A stretch of DNA of 64,000 nt from Xylona heveae TC161 (lineage: Eukaryota; Ascomycota; Xylonomycetes; Xylonales; Xylonaceae): the NCBI RefSeq assembly GCF_001619985.1, contig NW_017264204.1:313983-377982 (forward strand). The letters run 5' to 3'. The translations under genes were made by a program, and so were the position numbers. Under the pieces are notes generated by a model, which was given only the letters and a program-made list of their open reading frames with translations, did no database searches and was not told where the DNA came from. Positions 23,196 through 34,910 of the stretch are shown piece after piece; position 1 is the first letter of the stretch, and each line of letters starts with the position of its first letter.

Positions 23196-24661
23196 GATTC
23201 TAATCAAACTCCAGCGTAAGAAGAAAATATCCAAGACTATGAAATGATATGCAGTGTCAGGGAGGTTAAATTGTCAAGTCTTCATGTCAAGTATTGCGGC
23301 CGCTGAACCAAGGGGGGAAGTTGGCCATTAAAGCGGCGGGGAAATCGAGAGAAACGGCCGGGCGGAAATGATGCTGGGAATTGCTTCACTAATCGTCATT
23401 TTCAGTGTCAAATTCACAGATGCTCACATTTCATCATTTTAGGTGTAATTAAAGTCTTTACTTTTTATAGCAGTAGAGATTGTGCTGCCAAACTACCAGA
23501 TTCTTTCTTTTATTGGAAGGTAATTATTTTTTTTACAGGGCAAAAAAAAAAAAAAAAAAAGTTAAAAAATTTTTCAGAGGTTACATGTGAATGTCAAAGG
23601 GTGTCGTCATTTGGTTAGTGGGGAGAGCTTGAAAAGCAAGAAGAATTGTCAGAGAACTAGAATGACACCAGAGGGAAAAGTGGTTTAATGGGATTGGGAA
23701 TAACATGATTAAGTAGCCCATATCAGAAGTGGAGGGAGAAGAAACAGCGGCTTGCATGTTTAAAAAAGAGAAAGTAATTAAAAATAGAAAATGGAAACAA
23801 GACGAGCATTGGACAAGGGGGGAATAAGAAGGCAACTAAGTGGAAAAGTACTGACAAGGAATGGTAGAGCCGGCCAAAGGGAAAATGAAATTCGACAGCC
23901 AGGGAAAGATACAATCTGGGAATTTAAAACGCAATGCCGAGAGATTCATCCAGAAAGAAAGAACATAGCTCGTGAAAGGAAAAAAGAAGAAAAAAATCTA
24001 GGCCGATTCGTAGAAGCAAAGAAAAGTAGTGGAAAAATAGAAAGTAGAAAAGGGAAAAAAGGTAGAACGATTTTGCCAGAGATTTTGGAAAATTGTCATC
24101 TTGGCTTTGCCTCTCCATAGGGATTGAGGAACATAGAAACTAAACGTAATCAAATAAACATTGAAAAGGGTAAAAAAGATCAAAGGTAGGTGTATCTAAA
24201 ATCAAGGTGAAAAGGCGATTAGATGTGCTGACCAGATGAAAAGTAGCTGGCAGTAGAAAGAGAACGGAAAAACTTTTGTAAATCGTCGTGAAAAGAAGTA
24301 AGATATGTTCCGATGCTTCGGATTTAGAGAAAAAAAAAAATCGAAGTTCCAGGCTGAGATCTGAATTATGACTCGGATGAAAACTTTTGAGAAGATTCAT
24401 AAGGTAAAGTGCATGCCCTCGACGGTCAAAAAACGTCGATGATTTAATACGGCAAATGCCGGCTTCGATGAAAAAAGGAAATGGCGACGAACAAAGTTTC
24501 TGCGTGGATGTTGAGATATGATTGACTCAGAAGAAGAGTCGTGATGGAGAGAGAGCAGGCGAAAAAAGGATCTTTTTCGAAGACACTTGTGCATCATGCA
24601 GACTAGCATGAGTCAAGGGAGCAGAAAAATCCCTAAAAGCGTTTGGAGCGCGGTCGAAACC
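23196..24661. other. 1.5-kb purine-rich intergenic region with A19 run
   Basis: From the start of the APH gene to the stop of the cyclin gene, both minus. The plus strand is strongly A/G-rich from about 23590 to 24590, with an A19 run at 23542-23560. The resulting open frames (up to 109 codons) are low-complexity and not credible genes. Part is the cyclin 3' untranslated region. Confidence 0.55.
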
Positions 24662-26119
24662 TTAGGCTGCAGCAGTCTGGGCTGCAAAAGATGAGGGCAT
24701 AAAGAAGGGTTCATGCTGCCGTGCGCAGTAAAGGCAGCCACAGCCAAAACCATGCCCACCCCATATGTTCTGGGCAAATGGCTGAACGTATGGAGTGTGA
24801 TGATAAGACGGCGGCTGAGAGGGCAGCTGGCCAGCCTGGACGGACCGAGGAACAGCATGCAAAGAATAAGGTGGTGGAGCCACGCCAAACGACCAAGGCC
24901 CAGGAAGTCCATAGTATTCGGGTGTGGTCGGGCCCGTCTCGGGGGCGGAAGTAGGAGAATGCTCAATCGGAGCGGGGTAGAACCAATGATCAAAATGACC
25001 GGGAGAATGAAACTGTGACTGCTGGCGTTCCACGCCACTTCCGAGCAAAGCCGGGCCGCCAAAATGGGCCGGATACATGGGCGCTGGAGAAAATGGCTTC
25101 TGCAGCAAATTCGAACGCTGAATATTTGTATCCAGCGGCGCCAACTTGACGGACTTGCTCGCACGAGCAACCGCTTCAGCAGTCCAGCTCTCCCAATGAG
25201 CTCTCCAAGACTCAATATGGTGGCTTTCAACATGCAACTTCCAATCAATATCCACGAGCCATTCGGCCTCCAAAGTATTCAGTTCGGAGACGGCGATGCC
25301 GCTCACCTCGGACCAAGACCGGTTCTGGAAGGTGTTGTCATCCAAAAACTTACTCGCCAGCACCAGAGCGACAGTCAACATGCGGTAGACTTGACCGCTC
25401 GAGGACTTGCACTGGCCTTGAGCAGGGAGCATGGTCATCCGGGAGGAGAGATAATAGAGACCCAAGAGGATCGTCGAGCTGGGCAGTCGAGTCGAAGCAA
25501 GAATCTGAGAGACCCACTTGCGAAAGGCGGGGGGAACGGGCGAAGAAGGCTGCACACTGTGCATAATGTCAATATCTGCGAGGCAGATACGAGAAGCATA
25601 GAGGTCATACATTCCCTGTGCCATTTCAGACACAAAATCCGACATCTGTTCCATCTCGTAGTCCAAGTGGGCGGCAACGCCCCCAACGGCCTTGTCTTCC
25701 TTGGGAGGCGGCTTTGAGCGAGCATCTTGCTCGAGCTGAGAACGCGCCTGGTACGAAGACAATTCGGCAGCCAGAGCATCTGGCGCGCGAATCGGCGGGA
25801 GCGCGGGCGCAGCCACCGAGCCATATCCCGACATCAGAGGAGCAGCCGAGCTTGCAGACGTTGCGGCGGCGACACCATTGTAAGAAGGGGGTGGGTGATA
25901 GGCCATCTGGCCAGGAGGGAGAAAGGCAGGCGAAGGACCATAACGCTCCGAAAACTCAAATCTAGCTTTTTCATGCAGGCTACTCATGCCAGGCAGACCC
26001 GAAAAGGGGCCTTGATTGACGTGCATCCCTGCGCAACTCCCGGCATTGTAGCTTGGCACGAAGTCGGGAGGTGTCAGGGGCATCTGCGGCGGCAGAGTCC
26101 GCGGGTAAAAGGACGGCAT
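24662..26119 (-). CDS. Pcl/Clg1-like cyclin
   Basis: Single exon, 485 residues, start ATG 26119 (MPSFYPRTLPPQ), TAG/TAA-type stop at 24662. The N-terminal 150 residues are Pro/Ser/Ala-rich and disordered. A PHO80-type cyclin box spans about 165-320: SDFVSEMAQGMYDLY, the helix-3 segment STILLGLYYLSSRM, then MLTVALVLASKFLDDNTFQ and ELNTLEAEWLVDIDWKLHV. The C-terminal third is Pro/Tyr/Gly-rich. Such cyclins partner Pho85-family kinases; filamentous-fungus relatives are annotated Clg1 or PclA-like, with roles in growth, conidiation or nutrient response. The gene lacks introns in the coding part, unlike most of its neighbours. Which kinase it binds is inference. Confidence 0.8.
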   Translation of the reverse strand: MPSFYPRTLPPQMPLTPPDFVPSYNAGSCAGMHVNQGPFSGLPGMSSLHEKARFEFSERYGPSPAFLPPGQMAYHPPPSYNGVAAATSASSAAPLMSGYGSVAAPALPPIRAPDALAAELSSYQARSQLEQDARSKPPPKEDKAVGGVAAHLDYEMEQMSDFVSEMAQGMYDLYASRICLADIDIMHSVQPSSPVPPAFRKWVSQILASTRLPSSTILLGLYYLSSRMTMLPAQGQCKSSSGQVYRMLTVALVLASKFLDDNTFQNRSWSEVSGIAVSELNTLEAEWLVDIDWKLHVESHHIESWRAHWESWTAEAVARASKSVKLAPLDTNIQRSNLLQKPFSPAPMYPAHFGGPALLGSGVERQQSQFHSPGHFDHWFYPAPIEHSPTSAPETGPTTPEYYGLPGPWSFGVAPPPYSLHAVPRSVQAGQLPSQPPSYHHTPYVQPFAQNIWGGHGFGCGCLYCARQHEPFFMPSSFAAQTAAA

Positions 26120-29100
26120 GATCAAGAAGAAAAGAGTCGTCGAGAGAAGGGAGGAGACGGCACACCAGTACCGTGCTATGCAACAAATCGTCAGCAAATT
26201 ATGGACCAACCCACAAGCTTCTCGGTGCGGAAGCCCAAATTCGGGAGATTACCAACCCTCGCCCGCTTCTCAAGACCGGAGTCTATTAAACTGTACCAAC
26301 GACTGCTCTAGCAGGTTCGCGACATGCACAAAGGTTTGAGACGAGTCCAAGAATTCCGCTGTGGGTAAAGTAACAAGACGACTCGGGGTGGTTGTGAAGC
26401 GAACTTTCTTCACTTGAAAAGTCGGATGGAAGAAGAGTCACCACCAAAAGTGACAACGCCGCGTTAAAATATGATCGGAGAAAACAGATGCTTGAATTGC
26501 AATGCAGATCGCGGTAGTAAATGGTGAAGTAAAACCAAACTGAGAGTCTGTCCAGCCGATTCGTCGAGACTAAGTTAATAGCTCGCCGGAGTGCTCAAGT
26601 CGAGAAGGGGGGTCGAGGAAACGACGTAAATAGCAAGACGACAGCGGTCAAACTTGGAGGACCTTGTCGGAAGTCAACTGGCGGTGGCTGAAACGGTCGT
26701 CCTCTGGGAGGTGAAGCCGAAGTGTGCTTGTCTCAGACGTGTCCTCGTGGCGGAGGCTTCTTTCGATCAAGACAGGGACGAAAGCGCGTCGCTGAGAAGA
26801 CAACGAGCCAAGGGAAAAGCAGCAATGTATCCAGGCGGTTGGAGGAAAGACTTTTATGACCTGTTCGGCTTGAGCAATGATTTCCCAGGTGAGCGAGGAA
26901 TTCACGATCTCGACTGAGTAATCCACGAATGCCGCTCTCACGACTGACCCACAGGCCGACTTGAATAGTCTACCTTAGCGGCAGACCGAACGTCGAAGAC
27001 GCGATCAATGTCAGACAGTGGCGATAGTGAACGAGAGCTGCCCGGGAATGACAATAACAATACGGCAAAGAAAAAGAAAAAGAAAAAGGTAGAGGAGGAT
27101 GGGAGACGTTGAGGTAGAGGGATTTTTTTTTAGAGCGGAAAGAAAGAATTATGGATGACGAGAGTAGAGGAGAGGAAAAGGCGAATATGCAAAAAGGTTT
27201 CGGGAAGGGCAGGTAGGGACACAGGACAGGGCAAGAGAAGAGAGACACGCCCACACGCACGCACACACATACAGAGAGAGAAGGGAAGAGACTGGTTGTG
27301 TGGGCGACGGGGGATGAGAATTTCTAGGAGGGGGAAAGGATAGACCAAAGGGCAGACGAATCAGAATGGGGCCAAGCCAGAATAGGTGGAAGGGCCAGTG
27401 GAGAGGGCAGCAGCAACCTGCCACTTCCATTCGTTTTCTTCTCCCTCTCCCTCCGTCTCTTCCCTCTTCTGCACCCGTGTAAAGAGTAATAGCGTCCTTC
27501 GTAGTGATGGATAGTGTGTGTGAGAAGCGTGGGAGAGGAAGAAAAAGTGTGTGTGGACAGGCTCATAGCGCGTGTCCTGTTATGCATCTGCCTGGCATTG
27601 AAGTACCTCACTGGCCATTCGCTAGTACCGTTTCTCCAAATTATGGAGGTCTTAGAAGTACTCTCTTGCGTTCAGACAAGCCCAAATCATCGCATAAAAT
27701 TAGGGACAGATACTTTCTCCTTGGCACAGATCATTCGGCAGAATACTTGGTTCGGTACCTTTCTGGCCCCAGATTATTTCAAGCTGGCGACGTTGCCTGG
27801 ACCAACCCATTACCAATGAACTACAGCTGTACGAGGCAGGAGCGAGGGAGGGGGTGGGGGCAAAGATCAGGATGGGTCTTCCCCTTCTGGGTTCAGGTAG
27901 AAAGCCACTGCAAATTTCTTCCCTCCTCGTTGGCCTCGATGAGGGCAAGCGCCAAAAGGAGCATCCACATCCTCTGGAGAAATATGCCAATCATCTCCTC
28001 TCTCTGACTCTCTGACACGTCGAAATTACGGAGGAAGTACGGAGTACCTAACCTTAGGAACATCCAGACTACGAGTCACAGACTCTACAGGAATACTCTT
28101 TTACGGCCCTTTTCTTCTCCCGCCCGCCAGGCCTCTCCCAAACAAATTCCTCTCCCCGGCCACCCTTTCCTTTCATTTTACCTACCGACCAAAGCCGCTC
28201 AGCCGAAGGGCAGTGCTCTTTTGAGACGGCATCCTTTACGCGGCGGATGCTTTTTCTGGCTCTCAGACAACATAAGGAGAATTTATTACGGAGGTATATA
28301 TTATAACTCTGTACTTCCCGCATTATTAGTGGATCCTGTTTCTCAAGAGTAGGGCTTGTCATCTTTGTTTGCCCCACAGCCTCATAGCTTCAATTCCGTT
28401 TTCGTGCTCAGTACAGTGAAATGTAAGAATCATACTGTCATGTGAGAATGTGGGAGAGCAACCATCTTCTACTGGGCTCATCCAAACTTAGCATCTGTGA
28501 TGGCAAACATGTGCAATTCCCTCAGCCCTCAAGCGTCACACTCACCTCTTGGGCCGCTCTTTCGATGATGAACACTCGGTGAGAGTGACAAGGGATAAGA
28601 ATGACGGCTCAGTGATCGTCCCACCTACTGACGCACAACTGCAGCGGTCAACCCATTTTGGCCACTCATAAGGGCGCTCAATTTGCAGACCAAGTTATCC
28701 TGTCACCGAAAAGTACTTTCGTAGTGTCGGTTGGATCATTGGTCTCCTGTGCAACGCTTCCTTTTCTTCTGCCATTAGTTTTATTGTCGAATGAAACGGC
28801 CTTTTCTGGGCCCATTTACAGAAGAGTGAAGCACCAAAATGGGCATTCCTCTGCTAACTCATGTGCGGTCCTTCGTACCGTGGGTTGCCCCGTCTACCCG
28901 CGAGATTTTATCCCTGCAACTCAAAAGGCTGCCTACAATACCTGCTTTGTGGTTGGACGTGAAACCGTTGCCTGATTCTCCCATGATAGAGCCTGGCTAA
29001 TCGTCGAAGCTGGTCGGTCTTAGCAAATCCACGTGTCAAAGCAGCGCGCATATATACCATATGCCCGAGTACCTTGGTCAACAACACGCCCAGGAACGTA

Positions 29101-30562
29101 CCTTGCACTGTCCACTTTACGTTAGGCCAAGAATTCGGATTTCTATATTAGGAAGGAATTCCAATCCAAGTGCTCTCTCTCCACGACAAAATATTATTGA
29201 CCAGAAGACCGTTACCATTAGCATGTAGCATAGCCGCCTTTAATGCTGTTTCGCGGCATTTTTCCCTTCCTCTAGTTGAGGAAATCCGGCACCGATCGTG
29301 ATAAGACATTGATACGTGACGACTTGGATGCGGCAGACCAAAACCCCTGTAACAACCAACGAAACTTTCTCGTGCTGCAGTCCTGCCCACGAGAAGCATA
29401 CCCGACTTGTAACGTTCTTCGTGCTACCTGTACGAAGCTTATCACCTTACAGAGGACCTTACTCTCCTCGAGCCCGGCCGCGTTACTGTGATCGACTGAT
29501 AGGACGCGGGCAACAGCGACATGACTTGGCTGCAAGTCCTGGAGAACCCTACCTAAGGTAGCTTCTTCCAATGATCAAGAAGTATTAGGCTGATCTCCGC
29601 TTGTGGTGATTTTGTAATGTCACTTCCGCTTCGGCATTCCCACATCTCTGTAAGAGGAACGAGTAATGCTGTAACACAGACTGACGCGGAGCAGTGATAG
29701 ATGCTCCTGGAAGAAACAAGGCCTACCTCACCTACCTAATGAGAGACGGAGCTTTGACGCGCCTGTACGAATGTACTGCGAAAGGGGAAAGTGCCGCACG
29801 AGCGTATGTCCTGCCTCTTGATTGGTACGAATCCATCTAACGTGGCATTCCTTCCCCTTTAATCTTCTTGTAAAACAGCAATACTTTGGCATCTCAGTAA
29901 CGGAGCAATCAACTACCGCACCTTACTCTGTTTAGCCTCTGGATTGTATACTGTCGAGGCAATTCGATATAGTAATTGGTTTGTAGCTCACGTGGCAATC
30001 AACGACGTAATGGACCACAGAATGGAGAGCGACATTATTTTCTGATTATAAGAAGCTGGTTCGCGATGCTCAGATTATGTGATATTGCAAGAAGTTTGAA
30101 ATATCAGATGATGGCTTCTACCTCCCGCTGCTCCCAAGAGCTTTCCATCGCATTGAATTTCATGAGAGCAGGAAAAGCTAAGCAGGAAAGGACCAGAACG
30201 CAATGACCTTGTACTGAATCATTTATTAACCTTAGAATAGCATATTTGATAACTAGCAATTGAGATATCAGGGAGAGAAACACATGGCAAGGGGCTCCAC
30301 AAGAGCGCCTCCTCATAAGCATTGAAATAGTAATTGAGTGCATCAGCACGAAATAGAGCGACAAAATGTAGATTCCCCCAATCCGTGATGTGCGCCTAAC
30401 CAGCAAGCTTTTCTCGTCTCGCTTGAACGCCATATTTCTGAACCAAAGAATAGTAGGGGAAAGCGAAAAAAAAAAATCAAAGATTAGCATGAGAGGGTCA
30501 TTGACATGGTTGACGAGCGGACACTGTCCCACTTCATTCTCCATCATGGTGCAACTACAATC
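26120..30562. other. 4.4-kb intergenic region; long upstream region of the cyclin gene
   Basis: Between the cyclin start and the Rsc7 stop, both minus strand. About 26400-27500 is A/G-rich on the plus strand, so pyrimidine-rich on the transcribed strand, as in long leaders or promoters of regulatory genes. The rest (27.5-30.5 kb) has many short frames; the longest, 167 codons at 27504-28007 (+), has no recognisable domain, and no chain of exons with splice signals could be built. CGGAGTAC-type words occur at about 28030-28050. It could hide non-coding transcripts; none is demonstrable from sequence alone. Confidence 0.5.
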
Positions 30563-32288
30563 CTAATAATGGATCCGAAGTTTCGATCTTGCGCCATCCT
30601 TGTGCTCAGTGTCCCATGTGGTCTTCCAGTTGAGCTGCTCCTGTCTTGCTTTCATGAAAGCCTCCAGACAGTCGGAGGGAAGTTCACGCCACACATCTTC
30701 GTCCACGTCGAGGAGACTCTTAGGATCAAGGTCGGCGCAATCACCATCGGGGCCGGGAAGTCCTAGACCAGAAATAGGCGGTGATTCAAAGTATGTATCG
30801 GTGATCAGATAGTTGCGGGAATGAACTGGCGACACGGGCGTGAAAATGGAATGTTGGCCAGCCATATGCTTAACAGAGGCCTTTGGAGCCCCAGTACCGT
30901 TCACAAGGTGCTCAGTACCATTGATTTCTTGAGAAAAGTTGTCATGTTCATGGGAGTCGCCATCGGCCAGAGAGGGCGGAATTGGCTCCCAACGGGCATG
31001 AGTAGGCTGCATCATAGCGGGGTAGTGCATCAGATTCGTGTGGGGGTCATAAACACCATCCAAGGTCTGTCGACGACCAGCCAGAAGTGTCGTGTTAAAG
31101 CGGCTATACAATCAAAGTCAGTAACTGCTTATCCTCTTCTTAAGGAGGGCGATAGAATATCATCTTTGCCGTCAAACATACCTAGCTTCCTGAGCATGCT
31201 CAAACATCCAGTTATGCCCAGTAACAATTACTTTCCGTTTCTTGGTGTCTAGGATTTTGCCATTGGTGATCGGGATGCTCGGAACGCCAGTGTGGTAAAC
31301 GCTGCTTGCGCCATGCCAAGCAACATATCTATTACGATCATACTGTTCTCCTGGAGCAGGTAGTTTGTCATTGGGATCAGCGAGTTCCCCTTCTACTTCC
31401 CCATTCGCGCGGGCAGCAGCAGCCTGATAGTCATCGATGACCCGCTTACCGCCGATGATGATGCGGGCTCCAAATTCCCTAAAGACAGAACGAGCGGTGA
31501 CGACACCAATGGCACGGCCTTTGTAGGAATGAGGGATGATTTCTCTTTCGATAAGATCCCGCTTGGCGGCTTCATCGATAATGATTTTATAGAGCTGCTT
31601 GTGTTTCTGGAAAAACAAATAACTGTCCCTGAACCCTATACATCTTGCCGGTTCAGTCGAAAGCATGTAGAGTCGCTCGCCTCGTCCAAGAATAGTGAAA
31701 GTGCGGACACGATATTCTCTCCCTCCAAGTAAGTGACCCATTTTGTCCACCTTTGTCTCTCCTTCAGGATCCTCTGGCAGCGCAACTTCATCGTCGATGA
31801 CGTCCATCATGTTTCCTTCCTTGTCGATGGGGACTTGGGTTACGTGTGAAGGGCCGCCCTTTTGCTTCCACCTGCCTCCGCCGGTTGGGGGGCGGCCGCG
31901 ACGGCGCTTTATTGGTGTTCCTACTTCCGACCCAGGTTCATTGGCAGTCTCGTCGATATTATCCCAGTCAGCAGGTCGATTCTTCGGAGGTCGTCCAGCA
32001 CGTCGTTTCCTAGGTATGATGGGTTGTATTGGCGCGGGTGTGGATGGTTCAGAAACAGGTTCGGAGTTCTGGGCTGGGGTGCCGAGGTCTTCTTCCTCAA
32101 CAGCGGACGAAGCGCCTTCTTCAGGCACATCAACCACTTCTTCATCAGAGGCGTCGGCAATGAGGGGCGTTGGTGTTCCTGGCGAACACTTCTGTCAGAA
32201 AATGCATACAATTTGCAATTGAGTGGTAGAGCAATTTACTAATGGATGCTGCTGCGGCTTGAGCCGCTGCGCGGGGTCTGCGTCCCAT
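30563..32288 (-). CDS. RSC7: Chromatin-remodelling RSC/SWI-SNF subunit Rsc7/Swp82 (Npl6-like)
   Basis: Exons 32288-32240, 32178-31182 and 31103-30563; introns 61 and 78 nt; 528 residues. N-terminus MGRRPRAAAQAAAASI is Ala-rich, followed by an acidic segment and two AT-hook-like basic motifs, RKRRAGRPPKNRP and KRRRGRPPTGG, suited to DNA or nucleosome contact. The central domain (about residues 150-320), with VRTFTILGRGERLYMLSTEPARC and HSYKGRAIGVVTARSVFREFG, is the Rsc7/Swp82 family domain found in subunits of ATP-dependent chromatin remodellers. A conserved tail (SRFNTTLLAGRR, GVYDPHTN) follows in exon 3. Nuclear. The symbol rests on family resemblance; the Swp82 paralogue is the alternative. 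Confidence 0.87.
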
Positions 32289-32652
32289 AGTTTCTGGATT
32301 GTTGTGCGCGGTGCCCAAGCTTTCCTTTGATTTATTTTTGCCCCAGAGTACAAGCCCCAGGGATTGCGCTTTGTCGACGAAGATTCACCGTGCAATAAAT
32401 GATGGCAAGGTATCGCGACGCGAAAGAGGTCAAAAGCTTAGTTTGTCCTCTTTCGGTTACGACTCCGTTCCGGGCCGCATTATTGTTAATCCGCCCATCG
32501 TCATTGTTTGCCGGCCTTCACCTCTGGAATAAATTGGAACAATCTATCATGATCTCTGGATGGATATCAAGTCTTGTCTAAGGCGCGCAAATATGCATAC
32601 AGATATTATATATACAGTAGAAATGGATCTTAAATACACTGCGTGATACGCA
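32289..32652. other. Region between Rsc7 and the DHDPS-like gene
   Basis: 364 bp holding the Rsc7 promoter and the 3' flank of the downstream minus-strand gene. No gene seen. Confidence 0.5.
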
Positions 32653-34379
32653 TCATGCCTCCTCCCTCTCTAGCTCAGCCTCCAACTCTAACGTTTCACG
32701 CAAAGCCGACATAAATAACTCTCCCTCAGACTCCTTAAGCGGTAAAAGAGGCTTACGAGGGGCTATACCATAGCCATGCATCTTATTCAAGGCGAACTCT
32801 ATCAAAGGATTTCCATTAGCTGTGTCAAGAAAAGCGTGGAAAGAAAGCCTTACTCATGCCTCTAATACCCGCCGGGACCGCTGCCACGTCGGAATTTGAA
32901 AGAATCGACTGGATTCTAGCTGCCTCTTTGACCTCCTTTTCAGTTGGAGAGGGATTGGTGCAAAATTTCCATAGCTTCATAGTCGCACGTGGAGCAAAAT
33001 TCGGTATGCCGCTCACGGTTCCGTGGCCTCCACACTGAGCCCAAGGCGTAAGATCGGCGATGAGGCCGTCAAGGAGGATAACTGGGAAAGGGCGACTGTT
33101 GTTCATGGCAGGGTCCTCTTGGATTGCCGCCTTTAGTCGAACAAGCTTTCCTACGCTTCCACCACACCTATGTTTATTGTTAGCAGTCAAAAAAACCATA
33201 CGTGGCCTGTCGATCCGTGAAAGGAACATACGTGAGTTTAACACCGCACAGATTTGGCGCTCTCTTCATTATTTCCGTAATCACCGCTGAAGACATGTCT
33301 TGCCCGCCAGCATTTGCAGGAAAGTTATACAGCAGCAAGGGAATCTGTTCATAGTCCTTAATGAGTGCGATATCACCTTTATAGGGCTGGGGAATTCCTT
33401 ACCGGCGAACCCTCGCAAATATCAATATAGTACTGAATTACCTGACCTTGGTCTGCATTGAGACTGGCTGCATAATAAGCCGGCAGAATTACCATTCCTG
33501 CATCTCTGTAGATATATGGTGTTAGCTAGGTGAATTTGCTTCCTTCAATCCATTTGCTTTCTCTTTCATTCCATTTCAACCACGTTCACTGAATGGTGTA
33601 GAACTTACGCTCCGGCTTCAGCTGCGGCCTTCGCTAGCCCAATTGTCTCTCTAGTGCTCGACCCTCCTACGCCGGCAACAATCGGTGTTGATGTGAGGCC
33701 AGCTTCATCAAGAGTTTTTCTGATGAACCGTATAAGAGTTATACGCTCATCATAGCTCTACTCAAGAAGCAAAATTAGTACTAACTTCGGAACCATCCAA
33801 ATATCCTCACTAACCAAATGTACAGCTTCTCCTAGTGAGCCAGCACAGACGGGCACTATAACGTGAGGTTAATATTGCATTTGGTTTTTCATCTTTGATA
33901 CATAATGCATACCAATGCCCTTGGTTGCTAGATCTAGATTATCGGAGAATGTTAGCCGTCAAATTCTACTCGAATTCCCTTGTTTTCCCTCCAAGCCTTT
34001 TTATCTATCTCTAATTTTAGGTTTCTTTTTTTTTTTTTTTTTTTTTCATGCTTTTTTTCCTTGGTGTAGCTTGTCAAAAACCTAGTCTCATGGAAAGCTT
34101 TCCAGAGCAAAATAGATTTCCCTTTTTTTTTTAAAATATATATATACATATATATATAATAGGAGGTATGATGGGAGAAACAAGTTAAAAAAATCAAGGG
34201 GACAAAAAGGTTGCGGCATGAAAAGGAGTATCGATAAAAATTCGAAATAAAGTAGATTACTCACTCAAAAGATGCTTCTTGTAACTGACAAAGTCTAGCT
34301 CTTGATTGTCATCGAAAAATGTGGGGAGAGGACCGTAAACACCAGGTCCGAGCGGACGTCTCTCACTTGGATTGGCCAT
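32653..34379 (-). CDS. DapA/DHDPS-family aldolase-lyase
   Basis: Eight exons: 34379-34265, 33933-33913, 33855-33815, 33757-33609, 33505-33403, 33344-33232, 33167-32854, 32798-32653; 333 residues. Introns are 55-103 nt except the first (331 nt). TIM-barrel Schiff-base lyase: GSLGEAVHL (the GxxGE pyruvate/keto-acid loop), YNFPANAGG (catalytic Tyr) and GVKLTCGG (Schiff-base Lys) are present. Fungi make lysine by the aminoadipate route, so a biosynthetic DapA role is unlikely; related enzymes cleave or condense keto acids, for example 4-hydroxy-2-oxoglutarate aldolase or sialic-acid lyase. The last acceptor was placed at 32799 because the nearer AG would leave a 34-nt intron, whereas this one restores the conserved GMKFALNKMHGYG. 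It opens the accessory block and points away from the permease. Exon 2 is only 21 nt. Confidence 0.85.
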
Positions 34380-34719
34380 GATGAATAGAAATGATGAACA
34401 AGACTATTTTGGAGAGAAATTGAACTTTGGGATTGAAATATCTTGATCTTCTTGATTGTTTATTTTAATCGTCTCTATGAAATTGTTGCCAGCGGATACG
34501 CAGATTAGACATTCAATCCGTCTATTAACTGTCGGGACTATCGGCGAACGAGCCGCCTGCCACCGAGGGCACCCAACGGCGGGCGGTGGCGGATAAGCGC
34601 TCTTGCTATGACTTTGTCGCGGTAACTCGCCGCATGGTCCGCCCCTCTAACCTCATGTTTCGGGTTCCTGTGTTTCGGGCGGGTCAGTCAGGAGTGTAAG
34701 GGCATCACCACTATCTATG

Positions 34720-34748
34720 AACGCTAAAACGACCGCTAATTTAGCGTT
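34720..34748. repeat. Inverted repeat, 9-bp arms
   Basis: AACGCTAAA (34720-34728) and TTTAGCGTT (34740-34748) with an 11-nt loop; perfect arms. Intergenic. Confidence 0.75.
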
Positions 34749-34850
34749 ATCTACCCCAAACTTCATATCGGTGGCCGCTTACCCAACGGCTCAGAAATCA
34801 ATGAATAACTTTATTGCCCCATGATTGTTCAAGTATATGGATTATGATCG

Positions 34851-34910
34851 CTTTACTTAATCTAAGTATCTATTACAGATTGAGAAAAGCAATACATAGA
34901 TTAAGTAAAG
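34851..34910. repeat. Perfect 14-bp inverted repeat, 60-bp hairpin-like element
   Basis: CTTTACTTAATCTA (34851-34864) and its exact reverse complement (34897-34910) enclose 32 bp. A 14-bp perfect match at this distance is unlikely by chance. Could be a tiny MITE-like relic, a structured RNA hairpin or a dimeric binding site. No target-site duplication was recognised. Confidence 0.8.

Noticed and set aside
23791-24120. 109-codon plus-strand frame in the purine-rich region
   Set aside because: Lys/Glu/Arg low-complexity translation of an A/G tract.
23571-24610. Series of short minus-strand frames rich in Phe, Leu and Ser
   Set aside because: They mimic membrane segments but arise from T/C-rich DNA; no start, splice or family support.
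27504-28007. 167-codon plus-strand frame
   Set aside because: No recognisable motif, no splice-linked neighbours, composition like the surrounding intergenic DNA.
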